The notes under the pieces were generated by a model that was not told the origin of the DNA, did not search any database, and saw only the letters and a program-made list of their open reading frames with translations. A program made the position numbers and the translations under genes. DNA of 64,000 nucleotides from Mycobacterium kyorinense (GTDB taxonomy: Bacteria > Actinomycetota > Actinomycetes > Mycobacteriales > Mycobacteriaceae): NCBI RefSeq assembly GCF_001672775.1, contig NZ_LZKJ01000125.1, positions 1 to 64,000 of the forward strand. Direction: 5' to 3'. Shown here one piece after another: positions 11,001 to 18,952 of the stretch (positions within the stretch are counted from its first letter, which is position 1; each line of letters starts with the position of its first letter).

Positions 11001-12574
11001 GGGTCGGCGTGGCGGTGCCGGTCGGAGTGCCGGCCAGTTTCACCGAAACTGTCGCCGACCCGCTGGGCGAGCTGCTGGGACGCTATGCCCGCACCCGCGG
11101 GCCTTTCACCACGGCCGAGGCCGCCGCGCGGTTTGGCCTGGGCCTGCGGGTGGCGGGCGACGTTTTGGGCCGATTGGCCGTCGACGGCCGACTGGTGCGC
11201 GGCGAGTTCACCGCTGAGACCTCCAGCGACCAGTGGTGCGACGTCGAGGTGCTGCGGATTCTGCGGCGCCGCTCGTTGGCGGCGCTGCGCGCGCAAGTCG
11301 AGCCGGTCAGCACTACCGCCTACGCACGGTTCCTGCCCGGGTGGCATCAGGTGGGGTCGTCGACCAACGCCGGCACGGATGGCCTTGCCGCGGTGATTGA
11401 TCAACTCGCCGGCGTCCCGTTGCCCGCCTCGGCAATCGAACCGCTGGTGCTGGGACCGCGAGTGCGCGACTATTCGCCGGCGATGCTCGACGAGCTGCTG
11501 GCGTCGGGGGAAGTCATCTGGTCGGGTGCGGGGTCGATCTCGGGTTCCGACGGCTGGATCATTTTCCACGCCGCCGACGCGGCGCCGTTGACGCTGCCCG
11601 CGAGCACCGACATCGAGTTCGCCGACGCCCACCGCGCGGTGTTGGACACGCTGGCCGGTGGGGGCGCCTTCTTCTTCCGGCAGCTCGGTGACGGGATCGC
11701 CGAGGCCGAGCTGAAAGCCGCGCTGTGGGAATTGATCTGGGCCGGCTGGGTCACCGGCGACACGTTCGCGCCGGTGCGCGCGGTGCTCGGCGGCGGACCC
11801 GGCGCCCGCAAACGTTCCGCGCCGGCGCACCGCCACCGCCGTCCACCGCGGCTGAGCCGCTATAGCGTCGCGCACGCCCAGACGCGGGCCACCGACGCGA
11901 CGGTGGCCGGCCGGTGGTCGGCATTGCCGGCCCCGGAGCCGGATTCGACGCTGCGGGCCCACTACCAGGCCGAGCTGCTGTTGAACCGCCACGGCGTGCT
12001 GACCCGCGGCGCCGTATCCGCAGAGGCTGTTCCCGGCGGGTTCGCCACGCTCTACAAGGTGTTGACGGCCTTCGAGGATGCCGGCCGCTGCCAGCGCGGC
12101 TACTTCGTCGAGTCGCTGGGCGGCGCGCAGTTCGCCGTCGCGTCGACCGTGGACCGGCTGCGCAGCTACCTCGACGGCGTCGACCCGGAACGCCCCGAGT
12201 ACCGGGCGGTGGTACTGGCCGCCGCCGATCCCGCCAATCCGTACGGCGCCGCGCTGCCCTGGCCGCCGAGCGAGGGCACCGCGGCCCGGCCCGGCCGCAA
12301 AGCCGGTGCGCTGGTCGTGCTGGTGGACGGCGTGCTGGCCTGGTTTGTAGAGCGTGGCGGCCGGTCACTGCTGAGTTTCACCGACGACGCCGAGGCCGGC
12401 CGCGCGGCCGCCGCCGCCGTTGCTGAGGTGGTCGGCATGCGGCGCATCGACTCGCTCCTGGTTGAGCGGATCAACGGCGTGCCGGTGCTGGAGCTGCGCG
12501 ACTCGCCGGTCCATGCGGCGTTGACCGATGCCGGGTTCACCCGCACTCCACGCGGGCTGCGGCTGCGACCGTGA
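8066..12574 (+). CDS. lhr: Lhr ATP-dependent helicase
   Basis: The 1502-residue superfamily 2 helicase translocates 3'-5' on single-stranded DNA and acts in DNA damage repair. Motifs in order are Walker A APTGSGKT with Lys54, the DEVH box at residues 169-172, LSAT for motif III, and the SLELGIDMG / QRIGRAGHQ motifs V and VI in the second RecA domain. The remaining two thirds contain the winged-helix and large C-terminal domain of the long Lhr class. Length is close to the 1513 residues in M. tuberculosis. GTG at 8066 is the start; it is co-oriented with tetR 37 bases upstream. Confidence 0.93.
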   Translation: MSTTPADPLARFSAVTRDWFAGTFAAPTPAQADAWSAIADGHNTLVIAPTGSGKTLAAFLWAIDSLAGLPERPAGTRVLYVSPLKALAVDVERNLRTPLTGMARVAERRGLPAPEIGVGVRSGDTPPARRRQLISKPPEVLITTPESLFLMLTSAARQTLTGVQTVIVDEVHAIAGTKRGAHLALSLERLDELLPRPAQRIGLSATVRPPEEVARFLSGAAPTTIVAPAAAKTFDLTVQVPVPDMADLANNTIWPDVEARLVDLIEAHNSTIVFANSRRLAERLTARLNEIHAERSGVELPAEANPQVAGGAPAQLLGSGQTYGAEAVLARAHHGSVSKEQRAVVEEDLKSGRLKAVVATSSLELGIDMGAVDLVIQVEAPPSVASGLQRIGRAGHQVGETSRGVLFPKHRTDLIGCAVTVQRMLTGQIETMRVPANPLDILAQHTVAAAALEAVDADRWFDTVRRSAPFATLPRSAFEATLDLLSGKYPSTEFAELRPRLVYDRDTGTLTSRPGAQRLAVTSGGSIPDRGLFAVYLATEKPSRVGELDEEMVYESRPGDVISLGATSWRITEITHDRVLVIPAPGQPARLPFWRGDDVGRPAELGAALGAFTGELAGLDRGEFEKRCADLGFNDYATDNLWRLLDDQRTATAVVPTEAALVVERFRDELGDWRVILHSPYGLRVHGPLALAVSCRLRERYGIDEKPTASDDGIVVRLPDADAADSPPGAELFVFDAHEIDPIVTAEVGGSALFASRFRECAARALLLPRRHPGRRSPLWHQRQRAAQLLDVARKYPDFPIVLETVRECLQDVYDVPMLTALMAEIAQRRVRVLETETATPSPFAASLLFGYVGAFMYEGDSPLAERRAAALSVDATLLAELLGRVELRELLDPSVVAATGRQLQHLADDQAARDAEAVADLLRLLGPLTEAEISARAGGADVGGWLEGLRAAKRALTVSFAGGDWWVAIEDIGRLRDGVGVAVPVGVPASFTETVADPLGELLGRYARTRGPFTTAEAAARFGLGLRVAGDVLGRLAVDGRLVRGEFTAETSSDQWCDVEVLRILRRRSLAALRAQVEPVSTTAYARFLPGWHQVGSSTNAGTDGLAAVIDQLAGVPLPASAIEPLVLGPRVRDYSPAMLDELLASGEVIWSGAGSISGSDGWIIFHAADAAPLTLPASTDIEFADAHRAVLDTLAGGGAFFFRQLGDGIAEAELKAALWELIWAGWVTGDTFAPVRAVLGGGPGARKRSAPAHRHRRPPRLSRYSVAHAQTRATDATVAGRWSALPAPEPDSTLRAHYQAELLLNRHGVLTRGAVSAEAVPGGFATLYKVLTAFEDAGRCQRGYFVESLGGAQFAVASTVDRLRSYLDGVDPERPEYRAVVLAAADPANPYGAALPWPPSEGTAARPGRKAGALVVLVDGVLAWFVERGGRSLLSFTDDAEAGRAAAAAVAEVVGMRRIDSLLVERINGVPVLELRDSPVHAALTDAGFTRTPRGLRLRP

Positions 12575-12804
12575 GCCGACTCGCGAACCACCTGGCCCAT
12601 GAGTCCCAGTGGCCTCATCCGTCGCTGGCGCGACAATGAGTGCCTCATCGAAGTTAGTATCGCATTTGATATCGCCCTTGCGGCCGGTGGCCGTGATATC
12701 ACATACGCCATCGCTTTGCAGCAGCATGTCATGGCCGAGGGCGGGTGCGGGTGTGACTGGCGATACAAGAGTGATTCCCCGCCAGCTTGCCGGACACTGG
12801 GACC

Positions 12805-13554
12805 ATGCCTGAAGGTGACACCGTCTGGCACACCGCTGCTGCGCTGCGCCAGGCGTTAGCCGGCAAGACCCTGACGCGTTGCGACATCCGGGTGCCCCGG
12901 TTCGCCACGGTCGACCTGACCGGGCAGGTCGTCGACGAAGTGCTCAGCCGCGGCAAGCACTTGTTCATCCGGACCGGGTCGGCCAGCATCCATTCCCATT
13001 TGAAGATGGACGGCAGCTGGCGGGTTACCACCCGTCCGCCCGATCACCGGGTGCGGATCATCTTGGAAGCCGGCGACGTCCGGGCGGCCGGAATCGACCT
13101 CGGCGTGCTGGAGATCCTCGACCGGGCGCACGACCAGGACGCGGTGGCTCATCTGGGACCGGACCTGCTGGGAGCGGACTGGGATCCGCGGCTGGCCGCC
13201 GCCAACCTGACGGCCGATCCGCAGCGGCCGCTGGCCGAGGCCCTCCTCGACCAGCGGGTGATGGCCGGCATCGGCAACGTCTACTGCAACGAACTATGCT
13301 TCGTCAGCGGCCTTTTACCGACTGCACCGGTCACCGCGCTTGCCGATCCCCAGCGGCTGGCCGTGCGGGCGCGGGACATGTTGTGGGCCAATCGATCCCG
13401 TTGGTCGCGTTGCACGACCGGCGATACCCGTCGTGGCCGTCAGCTGTGGGTATATGGACGCGCCGGGCAGCCATGCCGGCGCTGCGGCACGGCAATCGCA
13501 TCCGACCACACCGCCGACCGGGTCGCGTTCTGGTGCCCGTCATGCCAGCGCTAG
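12805..13554 (+). CDS. nei2: endonuclease VIII-like DNA glycosylase
   Basis: This 249-residue Fpg/Nei family enzyme removes oxidised bases and cleaves the abasic strand. The start is fixed by chemistry: Met is followed by Pro2 (the N-terminal nucleophile after Met removal) and Glu3 in MPEGDTVW, so the in-frame upstream TTG is rejected. Lys51 in SRGKHLF is the conserved lysine, and the C-terminus has a zinc finger with CRRC and CPSC pairs. It follows lhr in the same direction, 230 bases apart, as Rv3296-Rv3297 do, making a repair pair. Confidence 0.92.
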   Translation: MPEGDTVWHTAAALRQALAGKTLTRCDIRVPRFATVDLTGQVVDEVLSRGKHLFIRTGSASIHSHLKMDGSWRVTTRPPDHRVRIILEAGDVRAAGIDLGVLEILDRAHDQDAVAHLGPDLLGADWDPRLAAANLTADPQRPLAEALLDQRVMAGIGNVYCNELCFVSGLLPTAPVTALADPQRLAVRARDMLWANRSRWSRCTTGDTRRGRQLWVYGRAGQPCRRCGTAIASDHTADRVAFWCPSCQR

Positions 13555-13700
13555 CCAAAACGAAGGTGTAGCCACCGCACCCGAACGGGTATCCAGTCGA
13601 GGACTGACACCACGCGGAGATGTCGCTCCCGTGTCGCCTCAGCACCGACGGCAATCTTGATCGGTCGAAAATCCAACCAACATGCAACATGGGGGCACCC

Positions 13701-13928
13701 ATGGCTATCCGCTATGACCTGGTGTGCGCCTGCGACCTCAGCCTCGACGAGGTGCGCCGGCGCAGCGCCATCCTGGACGCGATCGGCGACGACTGGGACC
13801 CGGTTCGGGCCCTGGCCGACGAGGAGCAGGCATACCGCATGCTCTATTCGGGTCTGGATGAGCAGCAGCAGCGAGCTTATGACGAGCTGGTCACTGCCGG
13901 TGTGCTCCCGGATTGGAACAACGAATGA
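13701..13928 (+). CDS. small soluble protein, possibly DUF6400
   Basis: This 75-residue acidic protein contains LSLDEVRRRSAILDAIGDDW and a helical YSGLDEQQQRAYDELV segment. It resembles small actinobacterial proteins grouped as DUF6400, which have no known function; that assignment is from memory and weak. The ATG at 13701 has a GGGGG run 5-9 bases upstream; an ATG at 13689 is also in frame. The stop overlaps the next start as ATGA, so the two small genes are translated together. Confidence 0.55.
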   Translation: MAIRYDLVCACDLSLDEVRRRSAILDAIGDDWDPVRALADEEQAYRMLYSGLDEQQQRAYDELVTAGVLPDWNNE

Positions 13929-14161
13929 CTCTGCCCATCGACCCGGACGCTGACGCGAGCCGGCGGGCGTGGCTCCCCTGCCCGCACTGCGACCAGGGAA
14001 CTGGCTGCCCGGACTGCGAGGACAACCGCAACTGCGGCAGCCACTGGCAGTATCTGCTCAGCAACGAAGGCCGGCTGGTGTTTTTACAATGTCCGGCCTG
14101 TACCCGGCTGTGGTCGTGCGATCCGATACTGCGACGACGGCCGGCAAAGAAAGCCGCTTAA
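13925..14161 (+). CDS. small cysteine-rich, probable zinc-binding protein
   Basis: The 78-residue product has CPHC and CPDC pairs near residues 17-30, one more Cys in NCGSHW and a CPAC pair near residue 59, then a basic tail RRRPAKKAA. The paired cysteines suggest one or two zinc-ribbon sites; HWQYLLSNEGRLVFLQCPAC has the look of a zinc ribbon knuckle. It overlaps the preceding gene by four bases (ATGA) and its stop overlaps the convergent pseudouridine synthase stop. No function is known to me. Confidence 0.6.
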   Translation: MTLPIDPDADASRRAWLPCPHCDQGTGCPDCEDNRNCGSHWQYLLSNEGRLVFLQCPACTRLWSCDPILRRRPAKKAA

Positions 14162-15003
14162 AAACCCAGCCGACGCCGGGTGACGAAGGTATGGCGGGTT
14201 CCGCTGATCGGGTCGTCGAATTCCAGCGTGTGCGCCAACAACTGCAACGGCGCACTGAAATCGTCGGCAGCGATGTCAATAACGTTGGGATACAACGGGT
14301 CCCCGTGGAGGGGCAGGCCGATCGACGCCATGTGCACGCGTAACTGATGGGTCCGCCCGGTCCGAGGCGTGAGCCGGTACAGCCCGTCGGGCGAGAGCAA
14401 CTCGACCAGCGTTTCGGCGTTGGGTTCGCCCGGTTCCTCGACTGCTTGTAAATGGCCTCGCCGCTTGATGATTCGGCTGCGGATCACCCGAGGCAACCTG
14501 GCCTGCGGGTCCACGTCTGCGCGCGCCAGATACGTCTTGCTGACCGCTCCGCGAGCGAACATCGTCTGGTAGCTGCCGCGCACTTCGCGGCGGGTGGTGA
14601 ACAACAACACCCCGGCGGTCAACCGGTCCAGCCGGTGCGCCGGGCTCAGCTCGGGCAGACCCAACTCGCGACGCAACCGCACCAGCGCGGTCTGCGCGAC
14701 GTGGCGGCCGCGCGGCATGGTGGCCAAAAAGTGGGGCTTGTCGACGACGACGATGTCGTCGTCTCGATGAAGTACCGGGATGCCGAACGGCACCGGAACT
14801 TCGTCGGCCAGTTCGCGGTAGAGGTAGACGCTGGCACCCGTCGGCAGCACGGTCGTGTCGTCAACCGGACTCCCGTCGGCGTCGACGACCTCGCGTGCCC
14901 GCGCGCCGAACCGGGCGTTCAGCTCGGCCAGCACCGGCCCGCCGCGCAGCCGCACCCGCGCCGGCCCCAGTCCGTCGCGGACCGGCAACGGCGCGGGTCT
15001 CAC
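14158..15003 (-). CDS. RluA-family pseudouridine synthase (Rv3300c-like)
   Basis: The 281-residue enzyme isomerises uridine to pseudouridine in RNA. The signature HRLDRLTAG carries the catalytic Asp126, followed by LLFTTRRE, and RTHQLRVHMA lies near residue 240. An S4-like N-terminal region is present in reduced form. The GTG start overlaps the glpD2 stop as GTGA, so it is translationally coupled to glpD2. In M. tuberculosis phoY1 lies between these two genes; it is absent here. The RNA target cannot be told from sequence. Confidence 0.87.
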   Translation of the reverse strand: MRPAPLPVRDGLGPARVRLRGGPVLAELNARFGARAREVVDADGSPVDDTTVLPTGASVYLYRELADEVPVPFGIPVLHRDDDIVVVDKPHFLATMPRGRHVAQTALVRLRRELGLPELSPAHRLDRLTAGVLLFTTRREVRGSYQTMFARGAVSKTYLARADVDPQARLPRVIRSRIIKRRGHLQAVEEPGEPNAETLVELLSPDGLYRLTPRTGRTHQLRVHMASIGLPLHGDPLYPNVIDIAADDFSAPLQLLAHTLEFDDPISGTRHTFVTRRRLGF

Positions 15004-16757
15004 GTTAACGGCACCGGCTCGAGAATTTCGGCGCGGGCCTCGGGAGCGCTGGCGCGCAACGCATCCGCGGACTCATCGTCGGGCCGGGTCTGCGACAGGA
15101 CTTCGGCTTCCACCCGCGCGGTATACGTCTGCACCTCGCGGTCGATGTCCGCGGCGCTCCAGCCCAGTACCGGCGCGACCACCTCGGCCACCTCACGTGC
15201 GCAGTCGACGCCGCGGTGCGGGTACTCGATCGAAATTCGCATCCGGCGGGCCAAAATGTCCTCCAGATGCAGCGCGCCCTCTGCGGCGGCGGCGTAGGCC
15301 GCCTCCACCTTCAGGTAGACCGGCGCCTGCGCGATCGGGTCGAGCAGGTCGGGACGGTCGTCGGCCATCGCCAGCACCTCCCCGATCAGTGACCCGTAGC
15401 GGTCCAACAGATGGCGCACCCGATACGGGTGCAGCCCTCGGTGCGCGCCGACGTGTTCGGTCTGGTTGATCAGCGCAAAGTAGCCGTCGGCGCCCAGCAG
15501 CCGCACCTTCTCGGTGATCGACGGCGCGACGCGGGCCGGAATGTATTGCGCCGCAGCATCAATCGCGTCGGCTGCCATCACCCGGTAGGTGGTGTACTTG
15601 CCGCCGGCGATGGCGACCAGGCCGGGCGCGGGCACCGCCACCGCATGCTCGCGAGACAGCTTGGAGGTGTCGTCGCTCTCGCCGGCCAGCAGCGGCCGCA
15701 GTCCGGCGTACACCCCGTCGATGTCGGTGTGGGTCAGCGGGGTCGCCAGCACCGTGTTGACGGTGCCCAGGATGTAGTCGATATCGGCCTTGGTGGCCGC
15801 CGGGTGGGCCAGGTCGAGGTTCCAGTCGGTGTCGGTGGTGCCGATGATCCAGTGACTGCCCCACGGGATGACGAACATCACCGACTTCTCGGTGCGCAGA
15901 ATGATCGCGACGTCGCTCACGACGCGGTCACGCGGCACCACGATGTGCACACCCTTGGAGGCACGCACTTGAAACCGGCCGCGCTGCTTGGACAATGCCT
16001 GGATCTCGTCGGTCCACACCCCGGTCGCGTTGACCACGACATGACCGTGGACGTCGGTGACAGCGCCGTCTTCGGAGTCGCGGACCTGCACCCCCGTCAC
16101 CCGGTCGCCTTCCCGCAGCAACGACACGACCTGGCTCGAGGACCGCACCACCGCGCCGTAATGCGCGGCGGTGCGTGCCACGGTCATGGTGTGCCGGGCG
16201 TCGTCGACCACGGTGTCGTAGTAGCGGATCCCGCCGATCAGGGAACTGCGCTTTAGCCCCGGGCACAGCCGAAGCGCACCGGCCCGGGTCAAATGCTTTT
16301 GCGCCGGAACGGATTTCGCACCGCCGAGTTGGTCGTAGAGGAAGATGCCGGCGGCCACGTACGGGCGTTCCCACCACCGCTTGGTCAGCGGGAACAGGAA
16401 CGGCAACGGCTTGACCAGATGCGGGGCCAGCGTGGTCAACGACAATTCCCGCTCGTAGAGCGCCTCGCGGACCAACCCGAATTCCAGTTGCTCGAGGTAG
16501 CGCAGGCCACCGTGAAACATCTTCGACGACCGGCTGGAGGTTCCGGAGGCAAAGTCACGCGCCTCGACCATCGCCACTTTCAGCCCGCGGGTGGCGGCAT
16601 CCAGCGCGCATCCCGAGCCGACGACGCCACCGCCGATGACCACCACGTCGAATTGCGCGGTCCCCAGTTGCTCCCAGGCAGCGGCACGTTGTTCGGGTCC
16701 CAAGGCGGAGGCCGGCCAGAACTGCCCGCTGCCCGGTCCGCGGATCGGGTCGCTCAC
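15000..16757 (-). CDS. glpD2: glycerol-3-phosphate dehydrogenase, FAD-dependent
   Basis: This 585-residue membrane-associated flavoenzyme oxidises glycerol 3-phosphate to dihydroxyacetone phosphate and passes electrons to quinone. The N-terminal FAD site is VVVIGGGVVGSGCALDA, followed by the family segment SSRSSKMFHGGLRYLE. GTG at 16757 is preferred over the upstream ATG because AGGAG lies 10 bases before it and the resulting 585 residues equal the M. tuberculosis length. It follows lpdA by 57 bases and overlaps the pseudouridine synthase gene, so lpdA-glpD2-rluA is a likely operon. Confidence 0.94.
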   Translation of the reverse strand: MSDPIRGPGSGQFWPASALGPEQRAAAWEQLGTAQFDVVVIGGGVVGSGCALDAATRGLKVAMVEARDFASGTSSRSSKMFHGGLRYLEQLEFGLVREALYERELSLTTLAPHLVKPLPFLFPLTKRWWERPYVAAGIFLYDQLGGAKSVPAQKHLTRAGALRLCPGLKRSSLIGGIRYYDTVVDDARHTMTVARTAAHYGAVVRSSSQVVSLLREGDRVTGVQVRDSEDGAVTDVHGHVVVNATGVWTDEIQALSKQRGRFQVRASKGVHIVVPRDRVVSDVAIILRTEKSVMFVIPWGSHWIIGTTDTDWNLDLAHPAATKADIDYILGTVNTVLATPLTHTDIDGVYAGLRPLLAGESDDTSKLSREHAVAVPAPGLVAIAGGKYTTYRVMAADAIDAAAQYIPARVAPSITEKVRLLGADGYFALINQTEHVGAHRGLHPYRVRHLLDRYGSLIGEVLAMADDRPDLLDPIAQAPVYLKVEAAYAAAAEGALHLEDILARRMRISIEYPHRGVDCAREVAEVVAPVLGWSAADIDREVQTYTARVEAEVLSQTRPDDESADALRASAPEARAEILEPVPLT

Positions 16758-16814
16758 GACACAGAGCTCCTGTCGGTTACTCGTCGGTAGACGCTGGCCC
16801 AAGGCTACCGGGAG

Positions 16815-18221
16815 TCAATCCAGATCATCGTGAGCCATCAGTCGCCGCGCAGCCTCGGTGATCGAGCCCGACAGCGACGGATAGACGACCAGCGTCCGGG
16901 CCAGCTGGTTGACCGTGATGCGGTTCTGAACGGCCACCGCGATCGGCAGGATCAGCTCCGAGGCGATGGGCGCGACGACCACGCCGCCGATCACCACGCC
17001 GGTGGCCTGGCGGCAGAACAGTTTGACGAAGCCGTGCCGCAGTCCGGACATCTTGGCTCGGGCGTTGGTCTTCAACGGCAACATGATGGTGCGGGCCAGC
17101 ACGGACCCGTTGTCGATGGCCGATTGCGGGACCCCAACGGCGGCGATCTCGGGCCGGGTGAACACCGCCGCGGCGACCGTGCGCAACCGGATCGGGCTGA
17201 CCGCCTCCCCCAGCGCGTGCCACATGGCGATCCGGCCCTGCATCGCGGCCACCGACGCCAGTGGCAGTAACCCGGTGCAGTCCCCGGCGGCGTAGATGCC
17301 GGGCACCGAGGTCCGCGAGACCCGGTCGACGGCCAGATAGTTGCCGCGGCCCAGCTCGATTCCGACCCGATCCAAGCCCAGGCCGGCGGTGTTGGGTGTC
17401 GACCCGATCGTCATCAACGCGTGGCTGCCCTCGACGGTGCGGCCGTCGGTCAACTTCACCATGACCCCGCCGTCGGTGCGCGTCACCGAGTCTGCCCGCG
17501 CGTTTTTGACCAGCTGGACGCCGCGTTCGGCGAACGACTCCTCCAGCACCCGCGCGGCGTCGGCGTCTTCGTAGGGCAGCACCCGATCCCGGCTGGCCAC
17601 CACCGTCACCTCGACGCCCAATTCGGTGTAGGCGTTGACGAACTCGGCGCCGGTGACCCCGGAGCCCACGACGATGAGGTGGTCGGGCAGCGACTCCAGG
17701 TCATAGAGCTGGCGCCAGGTCAGGATGCGCTGGCCGTCGGGCTGCGCCGACGGCAGGATCCGCGGGCTCGCGCCGGTGGCGATCAGCACGAAGTCAGCGA
17801 CGAGCTCGCTGGTGCCGCCGTCGTGAGCGGTCACCTTGACGCAGTGCCGGGCCAATCCGGGCGCGGTGTCGACCAGCTCACCGCGCCCGGCGATCACCTC
17901 GACGCCCGCGCTGAGCAGCTGGGCGGTGATGTCTTCGGACTGGGCGGCGGCCAGGGTCTTGACCCGCTGGTGAATCTCGGCGAGCGAAATCTTGGCGTCC
18001 TCGATGTCGATGTCGAAGCCGAGGTGGGGGGCGCGACGCAGTTCGGTGCGCACGCCGGTGGAAGCGATCAACGTCTTGGACGGCACCACGTCGGCCAGCA
18101 CGGCTGCCCCGCCGATGCCGTCGGAGTCGACGACGGTGACCTCGGCATCGCGGGCAGCCGCCACCAGCGCCGCCTCGTAGCCGGCCGGCCCACCGCCGAT
18201 GATCACGATGCGGGTCGCCAC
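16815..18221 (-). CDS. lpdA: flavoprotein disulfide reductase-like NAD(P)H quinone reductase
   Basis: The 468-residue protein has the FAD motif IGGGPAGYEAALVAA, an NAD motif VVGSGVTGAEFV and the C-terminal dimer domain of this superfamily. The redox-active disulfide is absent: the position is GGAAVLADVVPSK with no cysteine, so it cannot act as a lipoamide dehydrogenase. M. tuberculosis LpdA is likewise a quinone reductase that supports virulence. An in-frame TGA after AHDDLD ends the protein about 22 residues short of the M. tuberculosis form as I remember it, and the codons for LPTSN survive downstream. Confidence 0.9.
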   Translation of the reverse strand: MATRIVIIGGGPAGYEAALVAAARDAEVTVVDSDGIGGAAVLADVVPSKTLIASTGVRTELRRAPHLGFDIDIEDAKISLAEIHQRVKTLAAAQSEDITAQLLSAGVEVIAGRGELVDTAPGLARHCVKVTAHDGGTSELVADFVLIATGASPRILPSAQPDGQRILTWRQLYDLESLPDHLIVVGSGVTGAEFVNAYTELGVEVTVVASRDRVLPYEDADAARVLEESFAERGVQLVKNARADSVTRTDGGVMVKLTDGRTVEGSHALMTIGSTPNTAGLGLDRVGIELGRGNYLAVDRVSRTSVPGIYAAGDCTGLLPLASVAAMQGRIAMWHALGEAVSPIRLRTVAAAVFTRPEIAAVGVPQSAIDNGSVLARTIMLPLKTNARAKMSGLRHGFVKLFCRQATGVVIGGVVVAPIASELILPIAVAVQNRITVNQLARTLVVYPSLSGSITEAARRLMAHDDLD

Positions 18222-18231
18222 AGCCCCTAAC

Positions 18232-18343
18232 CTAGCGGCGATCGCAAACTCGGCGCAGCCGAGTGCAGCGGGTCGGCGCCATCGGAGCTAGCGGCGATCG
18301 CAAACTCGGCGCAGCCGAGTGCAGCGGGTCGGCGCCATCGGAG
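18232..18343. repeat. 56-bp exact tandem duplication
   Basis: Two identical 56-bp units, 18232-18287 and 18288-18343, lie head to tail and are followed by five bases of a third unit. They occupy the region between the divergent lpdA and cyclotransferase genes. The lack of any mismatch suggests a recent duplication. Each unit contains CTCGGCGCAGCCGAG, a short palindrome. Confidence 0.9.
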
Positions 18344-18386
18344 CTAGCTAACTTGTCGGATGACCGCCGAGCGAGCGGGCGGCGTC

Positions 18387-18392
18387 TAAGCT
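18387..18392 (+). promoter_or_regulatory. -10 box of the cyclotransferase-like gene
   Basis: TAAGCT lies 8 bases before the GTG at 18401 and no Shine-Dalgarno sequence is visible, so a leaderless mRNA is likely. Confidence 0.4.
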
Positions 18393-18400
18393 TTGTCCAC

Positions 18401-18874
18401 GTGCCGCTCTACGCCGCCTACGGGTCGAACATGCATCCCGAGCAGATGCTGCAGCGGGCGCCGCACTCGCCGATGGCCGGAACTGGTTGGCTACATGGTT
18501 GGCGGCTGACCTTCGGCGGCGAGGACATCGGCTGGGAGGGCGCGCTGGCCACGGTCGTCGAGGACCCGGACTCGAAGGTGTTCGTCGTGCTCTACGACGT
18601 GACATTGTCCGACGAGAAAAACCTGGACCGCTGGGAAGGATCCGAGCTGGGGATCCACAAGAAGATCCGATGCCGGGTGGAGCGGTTGTCGTCGGACACC
18701 ACAACCGATCCGGTACTGGCGTGGCTGTATGTGGTGGACGCCTGGGAGGGCGGTCTGCCGTCGGCGCGCTACCTCGGGGTCATGGCTGACGCCGCTGAAA
18801 TCGCCGGTGCGCCAGAGGAATACGTCCACAAGATACGCACCCGCCCGGCCCGCAACATCGGCCCCGGCACGTAA
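18401..18874 (+). CDS. gamma-glutamylcyclotransferase-like protein (Rv3304-like)
   Basis: The 157-residue protein begins VPLYAAYGSNMHPEQM, where YGSN is the phosphate-binding-like loop of the GGCT/AIG2 fold. A glutamate in RWEGSELGIH is a candidate acid-base residue. Such proteins release 5-oxoproline from gamma-glutamyl compounds, but many members are uncharacterised and the substrate here is unknown. GTG at 18401 is chosen from homology to this motif; the longer frame would run into the 56-bp tandem repeat. Confidence 0.78.
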   Translation: MPLYAAYGSNMHPEQMLQRAPHSPMAGTGWLHGWRLTFGGEDIGWEGALATVVEDPDSKVFVVLYDVTLSDEKNLDRWEGSELGIHKKIRCRVERLSSDTTTDPVLAWLYVVDAWEGGLPSARYLGVMADAAEIAGAPEEYVHKIRTRPARNIGPGT

Positions 18875-18888
18875 CCTCCTTGCCGCCG

Positions 18889-18918
18889 AGCGTGCGTGTT
18901 TGTACGCCGACACGCCGT
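18889..18918 (+). repeat. left 30-bp inverted repeat flanking the nuclease-like gene
   Basis: This 30-bp sequence, beginning GAGCGTGCGTGTTTG, is repeated exactly in reverse orientation at 19969-19998. The two copies enclose the 18953-19849 gene. Its start is the same as the arms of hairpin elements at 31294 and 41318. Confidence 0.9.
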
Positions 18919-18952
18919 TCCCGACGGCATTCTGTGCACCTTGATGCGGGCA

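Noticed and set aside
12575..12804. GATATC-rich stretch between lhr and nei2 as a possible operator or gene
   Set aside because: The repeats are short and irregular, and no frame has a credible protein. I see nothing supportable in this gap.
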